Assembly: GCA_029851415.1 (NCBI GenBank)
Contig: CM056743.1
Coordinates: forward strand, 73,863,186 to 73,927,185
DNA from: Eretmocerus hayati
Lineage: Eukaryota; Arthropoda; Insecta; Hymenoptera; Aphelinidae
Direction of reading: 5' to 3'
DNA: 64,000 nucleotides
Under the pieces are notes generated by a model. It had not been told where the DNA came from. It ran no database searches and saw nothing but the letters and a program-made list of their open reading frames with translations. This document shows, in pieces, positions 11,640 through 21,440 of the stretch; position 1 is the stretch's first letter, and every line of letters starts with the position of its first letter. The position numbers and the translations under genes were made by a program.

Positions 11640-11794
11640 TTTCGACGTGGCCAAGGGCAAAATCTTCCTCCAGACTCTGTCGGATCTATCTCCAGTCCGT
11701 GAATTGGTTCAGCTGTGATTTCATCCGTGACACACTCTTCAAAAGCTAATATTAATGCGAATGGGTCGTTTCATGCTGAAATGGATTACCCTAC

Positions 11795-12092
11795 TCAAGG
11801 ATTCCGTGGTGTAACGACTATGAACATTCGGTCCTGGAAAAGTGTGTCACGTTCCATGGCACCCTGAAACACTCCCGGAGCTCTCTTGCGTACGAAAACC
11901 CTCATCCCGATTGTCAACTCCTGCGGATGAGGAGAAACTTTATCTTTTGATTTCGAGAGGTGGAACAGAATCTTATCTCTATCGAAGTTCAGGTCTGAGC
12001 GCCCGGGCATTCGCAGTTTTGATTGTCTCCCGAATTTTGGAAATTCATTCTCCTCCCAACGAAATTTTGGTCTGTCCATCAGGTTATTCATG
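11795..12092 (-). pseudogene. Possible integrase C-terminal fragment
   Basis: The minus-strand frame reads TIGMRVFVRKRAPGVFQG, similar in style to the SH3/chromo-like C-terminal segment of retroelement integrases (a G-x-x-V-x-V-x-K pattern). It lacks any catalytic core and nothing upstream or downstream completes it. It could be chance. Low confidence. Confidence 0.25.
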
Positions 12093-12184
12093 GGTTCAGT
12101 CGCGGTCCCGAGATTTGAGGATGATCAGGATCAATGGAAAGGGAAGAAAAGGAAATTCATCTCGATCATTCCGAGCAACCTTTA

Positions 12185-12260
12185 TTATTATAAGCGTATT
12201 GATGCCGACGTTTCGACTGTTTTCGATACAGTCTTCATCAGGGCAGGGAATACCATTTCT
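12185..12260 (-). ncRNA. Hammerhead-ribozyme-like motif, Penelope-type end (left)
   Basis: On the minus strand: CTGATGA (12241-12235), a perfect 6-bp stem II GACTGT/ACAGTC closed by a 7-nt loop (12233-12215), then GAAA (12214-12211). This is the conserved hammerhead core. Penelope-like elements are known to carry hammerheads in their terminal repeats. Helix III and the cleavage site are not clear, so activity cannot be claimed. It is the inverted twin of the motif at 17400-17475. Confidence 0.6.
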
Positions 12261-12334
12261 GCATAAGATTAAAGAGTTCGTCAACTATTGTTCATCACGC
12301 ATTTTTGTATATATATATATATATAACTTTACAT

Positions 12335-13971
12335 TTCACCTCACTGAGTGCTATAAAAGTACATCACAGTATACGTGAATTTGTTGTTCACTTGTCAATT
12401 TTCATAATATCGCACATTGTACACTTTTTTCCCGAAAGAACACAGAAGGTCACGAATTTGCCGAATTTCTAGAACCAAAGGAATATTATTATTGAAGGCG
12501 AGTACTTACGCAGCCCAGCTGTTTGGGACAACGATGCGTGCGCTATGAGCGTCGCCGTCGAAGTGAGGAACAGCTGACCTGTACTTTTGATATTGGAAGG
12601 GGCTCAATATACCTGTAGTAGTGTTTCATGTGTTTAGCAATCATTCTAAGATAATACTCGAGCTTTTTATCTATGTGGATTATTTTTCTCGACTTCTTCA
12701 AAGATGTCAATAGACTTTTTGTATAAAATTTCTAGGTTTCCGATGTCAGATCTTTTGTTGATACGATTGTCTGGATTGAAATGTATGTACAGCATTTCTA
12801 AAAACTCTCATTTGTACTCGTTGTTCTCATGATGTAAAATTTTTGTATATCAAAACAGTGCTTTTTTTGCTTTGAGTGACGGAAAACAAGTGACCTTTCA
12901 TCTTCTTTCTCGACACATTTCTCTTGTTCAGATATCCTAACTCCTGAATTACGGTAAGTTCGACAAATATAAGACAGTTTACATATGTATACTACATGGT
13001 ATCTGATAAACTATACCTTTACATGAAAAGTTATCCGACTTATCTTCGCCCAGAGATGAGATATTGAGTTTGTTTTTCATTTGGTGAATGGGAATGATAC
13101 TATATTTTGGCGCTATTGACGAAGCAACATTTTGTACATAGGGGATTATCATTTTTCGAGTGATTTGGAGGAGCTCCAGCTGCGCCCTAGTTTTCCGCGG
13201 GTGTTTTGCTCAACTAATTTTAGGTTTTCGTCATGAAGAACCTCATCGGACGATTTTGTGGCTTCATCCACTAAATTGTAAACTATTGATTTTTTGATAG
13301 TCAAAGGGTGATGTGAGTCGGGGTGGATGTATTTCCCTGAAAACGTGTCTTTTCTGTACCAATTTGTCTTAGCTATTTGGTCTGGAACCCTGTCGATTGG
13401 ATGGTCTAAGAAATTCAAGACATTGTTACTCTCCTGTCCTACAGTGAACGTAAAGAGAGGGTCATATGAGTTGAACACACTCAAAATTTCTTCCCCATCA
13501 TCTGCTTTGATAATCCAAAAACAATCATCCACATAACGTTTATAGAGAAGTATAGAATTTTTTAGAACTTTCAAACAATGGTTTTCAAGTTCCTCTAAGT
13601 CGTCGTCTCTCCTCGTGACTAAGAATCTACATAAATAGAAAGCTTGAGTATTATATTAGAATCATTGCCACACACATGAAACACTACTACAGGTATATTG
13701 AGCCCCTTCCGATATCGAAAGGACAGGTCAGCTGTTTCTCACTTTGACAGCGACGCTCATAGCGCACGCATCGTTGTCCCAAACAGCTGGGCTGTGTAAG
13801 TGCTCGCCTTCAATAATAATATTCTTTTGGTTCCAAAAATACGGCAAATTTGTGAGCTTCTGTGTTCTTCCAGGGAAAAAATATATAATGTGCAATATTA
13901 TGTAAATTGACGAGTGAACAACCAATTCACGTATACTGTAATGTAATTTTATAGCACTCAGTCAGGTGAGA
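12335..13971 (-). mobile_element. Penelope-like element remnant with inverted terminal repeats
   Basis: Inverted repeats at 12335-12677 and 13628-13971 (ttcacctcactgagtgctat against tatagcactcagtcaggtga at the outer ends) flank a minus-strand coding remnant with Penelope RT and GIY-YIG features. Beyond the left repeat come a short (TA)n run and the hammerhead-like motif. Penelope-like elements typically have such terminal repeats. The RT is 5'-truncated and the endonuclease decayed, so this is a dead copy. Confidence 0.7.
12680..13600 (-). pseudogene. Penelope-like RT and GIY-YIG endonuclease, truncated
   Basis: The open frame 13574-13149 (minus) begins in the palm of a Penelope-type reverse transcriptase: LLYKRYVDDCFWI contains the YVDD catalytic box, followed by FTVGQESNNVLNFLDHPI, the family's usual block downstream. 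Upstream, LEELENHCL fits in another frame, so the 5' part of RT is missing. Downstream, from about 13100 to 12700, scattered frames still read YSIIPIHQMKN, DNFSCKGIVYQIPC and later pieces reminiscent of the GIY-YIG nuclease that Penelope elements use to cut target DNA. Several stops interrupt it. Confidence 0.7.
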
Positions 13972-13987
13972 TGTGATAATATATCTG

Positions 13988-16900
13988 AGTCATTTCGGAG
14001 CATTTCTGCCAGAGGCGTCACCAGGGGGGTCTGGGAAAAATTTCAAAAACTTTTTTCCCATCAATAATATGTTTAAATGTACAAAAAATTCTTTTTGAGA
14101 TTTTTCCGAAGCCCTCCACGGGCCCTAGGGCCCACAGAAGGTCTATTTTAGGCCCTTTTCAGCCTATTTCTCGAAAATCATAGCTCCGACTTGACTCAAT
14201 CTTTTTCTACGTATTTGGGCGAATTTTCTTTGTTACGACTAGCACTTTTGGGAAAAAGAAATAGTCAGAAATCAATCATGCAGCCTAGTCACTTCTAAGA
14301 GCTATTTGCTGAGAGCAGATTTCAGCGATTCTTGGGCCTGCTTCAAAGCGATCTAGCTTCTACTAGACACGTGATAATCGACTTCTGCAAGTGGTCATTT
14401 TGAAGGTCTTCAAAACCTACAATTTGACCACTTGTAGCAGTCGATTATCGTACTTTTTATAGGAGCTATAGCCGATACAAGTTGGGCAGTCTTGTAAAAA
14501 TGCCAAACTCTAGGTCAATTTAAGAAAATCGTTTTAATTTTCTTTCGACCCCAAGCCTGTGCGAATATGTTTTTCGATACAAATACTATCAATTAAAACA
14601 ATAACCTGGGTATCCCAAAGTTTGTTGTAATATCCAGATTCTTAGAATATGTTGGAGGTAAGGGACTATCGGAATTCATCGTATCTCTCATTCATTTCAA
14701 CCAGCGGTTCCCTAGAATCTATGGGTTTAATCCTCAGAATGAACGCAGGAGCAACATCAATTTCTTTCTCTAATAAATCATGGAGCCACAGTCCCTACCA
14801 TAAATGATGGAACATGCCTATGGGCCATTTCGGAGCATTCCACCCAGAGCCGTCACCAAGGGAATCTGGAAAAAATCCCAAAAATTTTTTTCCTATTAGT
14901 ACCATGTTTCAATAGAACGGAAAATTTTTTTTGGAATTCTTTCGAAGCCCCCCATGGGCCTGAGGGCCCATAAAAGATTTATTTGAGGCCGCTTTTTAGC
15001 ATATTTTGGAAAAATTATAGCTTCGACTAGACTCAATATTTTTGGACGTACTTGGGCACATTTCCTCCCTCAAGACTGGCAATTTCAAGAAAAAAATTGT
15101 CCAAGAGCGATAAGTGAGCGTAGCAACTTCTAGGAGCTATTTGCGAAGAGCACATTCTGGCGATTTTTGGGCCTCCTTGAAAGTAATCTAGCTCCGTTTA
15201 GACATGGGATAATCGACTTCTACCGATGGTGATTTTATATGTCTTGGGAGAAGCTACAATTTGACCACTTGCAAAAGTTGATTATCGGACTTTTCATAGG
15301 AGTTACAGTCGTTACAAGTTGAGCAGTTTCGTGAAAATGCCGAACTTTGAGCTGAATCTGAAAAAATCGTTGTTTTTTCTTTCGATCCCAAACCTATGCG
15401 AATATATTTTTCGATACAAATACTATCAGTTAGAATGATAATCTGGGTGGGCCATTCAATTCTCGATTTTATTCAGCCAATTTAAAACACCTTTTTTGAC
15501 TTTTTGCTTGAAATGCTTGAAATGCCAACAGGCATGGCTCGTATATGCTTCCATCTGAGTTGTTGTGCACCAATCTGGATGAAATTACTCCACAAAGTAC
15601 CCCCTAATATGTATAAGAACTTCCGGAGGCGAGACTCAAGCGAGAAACGAGCTGGAGGCTCAAACCACCAGGTCCGAGATGGGCATTATTTCGTCTATTT
15701 TGGGGCAGGCGAGCGAGGTCTCGATTCCTCGAGTTCTTGCCCACAAACGAGACGAGTGGCTAGAGTAGGGATACAAATATGTTTTTGCAACTGTGTGCGC
15801 GAAGTTGTAAAAAAATGAGACTTCTCTTCATTATTTACAGTGCGAGAAGTAATGCGTGAATGACTTCTCGCACAGTTTTACATTTACGCACTGGTGAAGT
15901 GTGCGTAAATGTAACTTCTCGCTCAAATGCATTTTCATTTACGCACAGTTCCAAAATATGATGTCACGTCATCCCTCTGAATTTGGCCTTTCTTGGAAAC
16001 TTTGTTCTCAAGATGATCTTGCTCGGACAGTGGTGCATTTAATTACAACTTCGCGCAAAGTTGCAAAAAATAGTATACGCAACACGTGCGAGAAGTTTCC
16101 GCACTCGTTTGGCAACTTGTGCGGAAATTGAACTTCTCGCACTTGTTGCGTAATATACTATTTTTGTACTCAAAATGACCATCTCAACACGATTCCGGGG
16201 TCAATTCGTGCCTAGGTTATCATCCAATCCTTAAACGGCGTTAAACTCCGTAATAACAGGTTTTGCGCTTCTACTGCAGAACGACGATGATTCAGGATTC
16301 AATGGACCCCGGAATCGTGTTAAGATGGTCATTTTGAGTCGAAAAAACATATTTGTATCCCTACTCTAGCCACTCGTCTCGTTTGTGAGCAAGAACACGA
16401 GGAATCGAGACCTCGCTCGCCTGCCCCAAAGTAGACGAATTAATGTCCATCTCGGACCTGATGGTTTGAGCCTCCAGCTTGCTTCTTGCTTGAGGCTCGC
16501 CTTTGGAAGTTCTCATACATATTTGGGGGTACTTTGGGGAGTAATTCCACCCAGATTGGTGCATAACAACTCAGATGGAAGCATATACGAGCCATGCCTA
16601 TGTTGGCATTTTAATCAAGAAGTCAAAAAAGGTGTTTTAAATTGGCTGAAAAAAATCGAGAATTGAATGGCCCACCCAGATTATTGTTCTAATTGATAGT
16701 ATTTGTATCGAAGAACGTATTCGCACAGGTTTGGGGTCGAAAGAAAGAAAACGATTTTTTTAAATTGACCTCAAAGTTTGGCATTTTTACAAAGCTGCTC
16801 AACTTGTATCGGTCATAGCTCCTATAACGAGTACGATAATCGACTTTTACAGATGGTCAAATTCTAGGTTTCTCCAAGACCTTCAAAATGACTACCTGCA

Positions 16901-17294
16901 GAAGTCGCTTATCACATGTCTAGTAGGAGCTAGATCGCTTTGGAACAGGCCCAAGAGTCGCTGAAATCTGCTCTCAGCAAATAGCTCTTAGAAGTTACTA
17001 GGCTGCATGACTAATTCCGGACTATTTTTCTTCCAAAAGTGCTAGTCTTAACAACGAAATCGCGCCCAAGTACGTAAAAAAAGATTGAGTCAAGTCGGAG
17101 CTATGATTTCCCAGAAATAGGCCAAAAAGGGCCTAAAATAGACCTTCTGAGGGCCCTAGGGCCTGTGGAGGGCTTCGGAAAAATCCCAAAAAAATTTTTC
17201 GTTCTTTTCAAACATAGTATTAAAGGGAAAAAATTTTCTGGGATTTATCCCAGACCCCACTGGTGACGCCTTTGGCCGAAATGCTCCGAAATGA

Positions 17295-17297
<3 letters not shown>
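13988..17297. mobile_element. Large compound foldback element, axis near 16063
   Basis: The outer ends are catttcggagcatttc (from 13991) and gaaatgctccgaaatg (to 17294). The right arm (about 16640-17294) is the reverse complement of two left-side blocks: A (13991-14640) and a more diverged direct copy A' (14826-15480). Inner blocks also pair: around 15521-15560 with 16569-16606, and 15740-15780 with 16343-16390. All centre on about 16063, apart from the extra copy A. The element contains no coding sequence I recognise. One side therefore carries an extra copy of the terminal module, which suggests unequal exchange or a composite insertion. Confidence 0.75.
15800..16345. repeat. Hairpin cluster at the axis of the foldback element
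   Basis: Two small structures fill the axis. From 15800 to 16145 the words gcgagaagt/acttctcgc and tgcgtaaatg/catttacgca alternate in both orientations. From 16171 to 16339, ctcaaaatgaccatct and cgattccggggtc pair with gaccccggaatcg and agatggtcattttgag, giving a separate hairpin with a loop centred near 16255. Confidence 0.65.

Positions 17298-17348
<51 letters not shown>
17297..17348. repeat. (TA)n microsatellite
   Basis: About 25 TA units between the foldback element and the right hammerhead-like module. A shorter (TA)n occupies the mirror position at about 12309-12326. Confidence 0.95.
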
Positions 17349-17352
<4 letters not shown>

Positions 17353-17510
17353 TCTCTGTGATGAACAATAGTTGACGAACTCTTCAATCTTATGGAGGAA
17401 TAATATTTTCAGCCCTGATGAAGACTGTATCGAAAACAGTCGAAACGTCGGCATTAATACGCCGATAATAATAAAGTTTGCTCGGGATGATCAGGATGAA
17501 TTTCCTTTTC
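17349..17510 (+). ncRNA. Hammerhead-ribozyme-like motif, Penelope-type end (right)
   Basis: CTGATGA (17415-17421), stem II GACTGT/ACAGTC (17423-17428 and 17436-17441), GAAA (17442-17445). The surrounding 160 bp, from tgatgaacaatagttgacg to tttccttttcttccc, matches the reverse complement of 12140-12300 with few changes, then similarity stops. As at the left copy, helix III pairing is uncertain (CGT/ACG or TCGGC/GCCGA). Confidence 0.6.
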
Positions 17511-17626
17511 TTCCCGTTCATGAATTTCCCAACGAGCGAAAGAATCAAAAGAGAGTATGATCAATTTTTGTCTCGATCGATTTGAACGATCGGGACTTCA
17601 TCGCTCGTGGGAATTTCAAACCATAT

Positions 17627-18032
17627 TATTACATGATTCGGCTAATGCAAGCTAATTTTAATAAACGGATCTGTTGATTATGTGACATAGATCGATATTG
17701 GAGTACCTCAATTCGATCTATGTACCTTGGAGGCACCTCGCTATTCAAGTGTCGCAACAACAAGCCCCCCCCCCCCTGAAGAGTCTGATCAGGAGAGTAA
17801 AGACGAAACGCACCAACACCTAGCGTGAGTCAAAACTTTTCGTCACTCATCTCATTTGTCAAGGATTTGAAATTTCACCAAAATCCTTCAAGTTGCAACA
17901 CTCGAATTGCGAGAGGCCTTCAAGGTACATAGATCGAATTGGAGTGATCCAATATTAATCTATGTCACTCAATCAACAGATCCGTTAATCAAAATGAGCT
18001 TGCATTAGCCGAGTTATGTAATAATATGATCT
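17627..18032. repeat. Inverted repeat, arms about 140 bp
   Basis: gcttttgcat-type sequence at 17639-17760 (ggctaatgcaagct, cggatctgttgatt, cgatctatgtaccttg) pairs with 17893-18020 (caaggtacatagatcg, aatcaacagatccg, agcttgcattagcc). A C-run lies at the start of the loop (17764-17776). Non-coding; a MITE-like hairpin. Confidence 0.75.
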
Positions 18033-18832
18033 CCCCCCCCCCCCATTTCATTTTTTCCAAAAGTTTAACTTGGCGAGTATGGCCATCCTTTCCCCCTATC
18101 ACTTCATCTGGGATCAAAAATTGAATTTCAACTCTTGAGGTTCATGAGATCAGGGGTAACATGTCGAGTAACTATCCAGCAAAATCTAAACGTGAAACTA
18201 ATGAAAAGAGAATGAAAAGTACAAATTTTGACTTTTGAGAGTCGTGAGATCAAGAAAAGTATGCCGAGTAATTATTTTGCAGGAGCTTAACGTGAAACGC
18301 ATGGATAAGGATTGATAGGATTACAATTTGATTTTTTCGATAATTTTGACTCAACTTGACTTACTCACCATCTCTACTCATTCTTGAACTAAAGCGATCA
18401 GTGCTGCATTGAATCTTCTGCTTCCCGCTTTCTTCCCATGGGTCTAGATAGATAATCATTCTCAATATATCTGGTAGATAAAGAGATGGTGAGTAAGTCA
18501 AGTTGAGTCGAAATTATCGAAAAAATCAAATTGTAATCCTATCAATCCTTATCCATGCGTTTTACGTTAAACTTCTGCCAAATAATTACTTGACATACTT
18601 TTCTTGATTTCACGACCCTCAAGAGTTAAAACTTGTATTTTTCATTCTCTTTTCATTAGTTTCACGTTTAGATTTTGCTGGATAGTTACTCGACATGTTA
18701 CCCCTGATCTCATGACCCTAAAGAGTTGAAATTCAATTTTTGATCCCAGATGAAGTGATAGGGGGAAAGGATGGCCATACTCGCCAAGTTAAACTTTTGG
18801 AAAAAGTGAAGTGGGGGGGGGGGAGATTTCAA
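18029..18832. repeat. Inverted repeat, arms about 345 bp with 105 bp loop
   Basis: Left arm 18029-18376 and right arm 18481-18832 are near-perfect reverse complements: a C-run then ttttttccaaaagtttaact at the outer left, aagttaaacttttggaaaaa then a G-run at the outer right; ccatctct/agagatgg at the loop. The high identity suggests a young hairpin element. It adjoins the preceding inverted repeat through the C-run. Confidence 0.8.
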
Positions 18833-20600
18833 CACTTGGCTATGATAATGACTGAATATTCTCAGATCGAAAAACATGCTGTAAGTAGTAGCATGTACGA
18901 AAACACAAATAACTTCTATGTATCTCATCCATAAAAATCATTATCTTAATTAACACTAGTGTGCTTAATTCCAAGATGAGTATTTTTTTGATCATGAGCA
19001 AAGAAAAATCTGGAGAAGTAAAACTTTGTATTTTTGATAGCAGGACTTGGAATTAGTTCATGAAATTGACTTGGGTTGATGCGAAGACTCCTAACCCACT
19101 TGTGATGGTGCTTGACAGAGAATATTTAGGATCACGAAGAACTTCTAGATTGTGGAAATACCTCACATGAGTTGGTTCGTCCACTCTTCAGCAAGAGAGG
19201 ATGCTAACTATCAAAGTGAATAACTAATAACTTATTGATAAATGAAACATAGAATCATGACACTTATACATCTGTTGTCCAACATTTCCCAAGGACCAAA
19301 ATCTGAAACAAATTCCATGTAGCACATTGGTAATTCGTAACACATCAAGAAGTTGGAGCAACTCGTGCGAACTTATTCTGGGGAAATGAACGTTCAAAAG
19401 CATTATGTGATATGTGTTTAGATTTCTGATGGAATGATCCTGAAATACTTCCAGATAGATGTATGGATCCAGTTTGTTTGGTGGACTCCTCAACCAATCA
19501 TTTTTTCAATTTGAACTTACCACTCTCCACCAAGAGCGTAAATGTGCCTTTCTTCCTCCATAATACTCTTGATGGAATAGAAGAACCCTGTACCATTTTC
19601 TAATCCTATCCAGAAATGAACCTATGCCATCACGCTCACAAAGTATATGGCAAGAATGTGAGTGGCACGCCAAGAAAGTAAAATCCATATACGATATGAG
19701 TAAGAGTCTAGCTGAGACCTTTGGGTTAGAGTATTACGCAATAGAGGTATGAAATCCAAAATTCACCAGAGCAGCACCAGAGATCAGTGTTGATATATCA
19801 CAACAACTGTTCTTGGACAGTCGTCAATTGGACTGACCTGTCTCACAACATCTAAATGTGAGAGACGATCCCTCTTGATGTGTTGGACATTGACAGGTTT
19901 TTATTGAGACACAAAAAGCAACACAAAGGATATTCTATTGGTCGCACTCCTCTTCAACTAGAATGGTTTATGTTTATGAACTTTTTTTTGAGATGCACAA
20001 TTTATGGCTCCACAGTTGGGCCTGTCTGAAGTCTTGAGGGAACTGAAAGTCAATACACTGCTGAGATGTAGATTGATACTCATCTTTTCTCACAATCAAA
20101 TCCTAAATTCACCAAATATTTTTGAAGATCAACTCTTGACACTGCACAACAGCGAGAATGACACCCAGACAGACAAGAAAACCCACAACGATAGGTGGCT
20201 CTTGATCCTCCAACAATGAGAGCTGATATCGGCAAGCTCGCTTCAGCCGGTGCTACGATCGGCATCAATTGGCATTAAATCTCTGCTGTTATCTCTTCAT
20301 AATATGATCAAAATAGTCAAAAACGTTACATTATGTTACTGCTACAACATATGTTACTGCTTACTGCTGGAGCGGAATAACGCCGTCTGCTACACATGCG
20401 GCTGCATCAAAACATCACCCGTCTTCTCGCTAGTCGATCGTCCTGCATGTCGACCCCAACAATCGATTGTGTTCGACTTCGAGTGTCGTAACGCGGCTGA
20501 AATCTTGACGCGAAAAAACTGGGAAGGGTCGAAATTGGTGAGCAAGATATTTCGGCATTAAACGTTGTCAGCGGCAAAATGACTTTCCAATATCCTTGTT
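18833..20600. other. No gene recognised
   Basis: About 1.8 kb without a credible gene. Minus-strand frames at 19688-19506 and 19493-19224, and plus-strand 20250-20561 (with a lone CYTCGC motif), have no recognisable domains. Near 20708 there is TATATAAGG, which could be a core promoter, but no gene follows it. Confidence 0.5.
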
Positions 20601-20789
20601 GGGGACCGAAATAACGGGTTCCGAGGGATTAAGACCCCCCTGAACCCAGGGAAGCATGAAATAAGTAAGTTTGAAAAAATGCGTGAGGTTAAAACGGCCC
20701 AACTCAGCGTATATAAGGCACGGCAGCCTTGCGCGCGCTGTCTCTCCTTCTCACATGTTTTTCCTTTTCATATACTCGCCAAGGAGGGG

Positions 20790-20855
20790 CTGCCGCGCCT
20801 TTTGATTTGAGGATGATTCTTCTTACGCCAAAATTCTCGGTCCGAGCATTCATAT
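20790..20855 (+). repeat. Minisatellite unit left of the outer Gypsy
   Basis: ttctcggtccgagcattcat matches the unit found at 39906-40120 (ttcccggttcgagcatccag) and 44640-45000. The outer Gypsy element therefore inserted into this minisatellite. Confidence 0.6.
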
Positions 20856-21077
20856 TGTTACACTCACTCGTAAGACAATAAATTAGAGCCACCGAATTAT
20901 CAAAACAACACGTGTCTTTATCTCTTTGACACAACAAGAGCGTCTTATCCTCGTGACAGCCACGACCAGACTAACTTCAAAACATAACAACACAAACAAA
21001 CACACACTAGCAACCGATTGATCGATAAATACCAACGGTTGCGAACGTCAAGTACCTACATATGTACAGATACAATA
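20856..21077 (-). repeat. LTR of outer Gypsy (3' LTR)
   Basis: Begins TGTTACACTCACTCG and ends with the degenerate form AATA where the other copy has AACA. Matches 39680-39901 base for base apart from scattered substitutions and small differences. Confidence 0.9.
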
Positions 21078-21093
21078 CTATCCCCCCCTCGAA
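21078..21093 (-). promoter_or_regulatory. Polypurine tract of outer Gypsy
   Basis: On the minus strand, CGAGGGGGGATAG immediately precedes the 3' LTR, where plus-strand DNA synthesis is primed. The next 350 bp (to 21440) are the 3' untranslated region with no gene. Confidence 0.7.
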
Positions 21094-21440
21094 CGATTGA
21101 CGTCCTCGTCAATTAGTCTCTGCAATGGAGAATCTTCTCACATCCACGTCGGCTCCAGGACGCATCACGGATGCAACCGTCGTTCCAGAATGCGATGAAG
21201 GTCCTTATTCGAGATTGTTGAACGAATTAATCTCCGTTGCTCCAACAGCAGCTCCAGGACTTCCAATCCAACTGCTGATTCCAGGGGTTCCGAAGGATTC
21301 GTGATTTGATGGTGTTATCTGTTCGAGGGTCCTTAAGTGTTTGCTCTTCGGGTTTGTGATAGAAGATGATGAATGCTGGATATCACAACCCTTGCCCCAG
21401 CATTTGCCAGAACACCCGAAGGGAAAACCAGCCAAAAACC

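Noticed and set aside
20700..20720. TATATAAGG as a host gene promoter
   Set aside because: No open frame or spliced gene follows before the LTR; an isolated TATA match is weak evidence.
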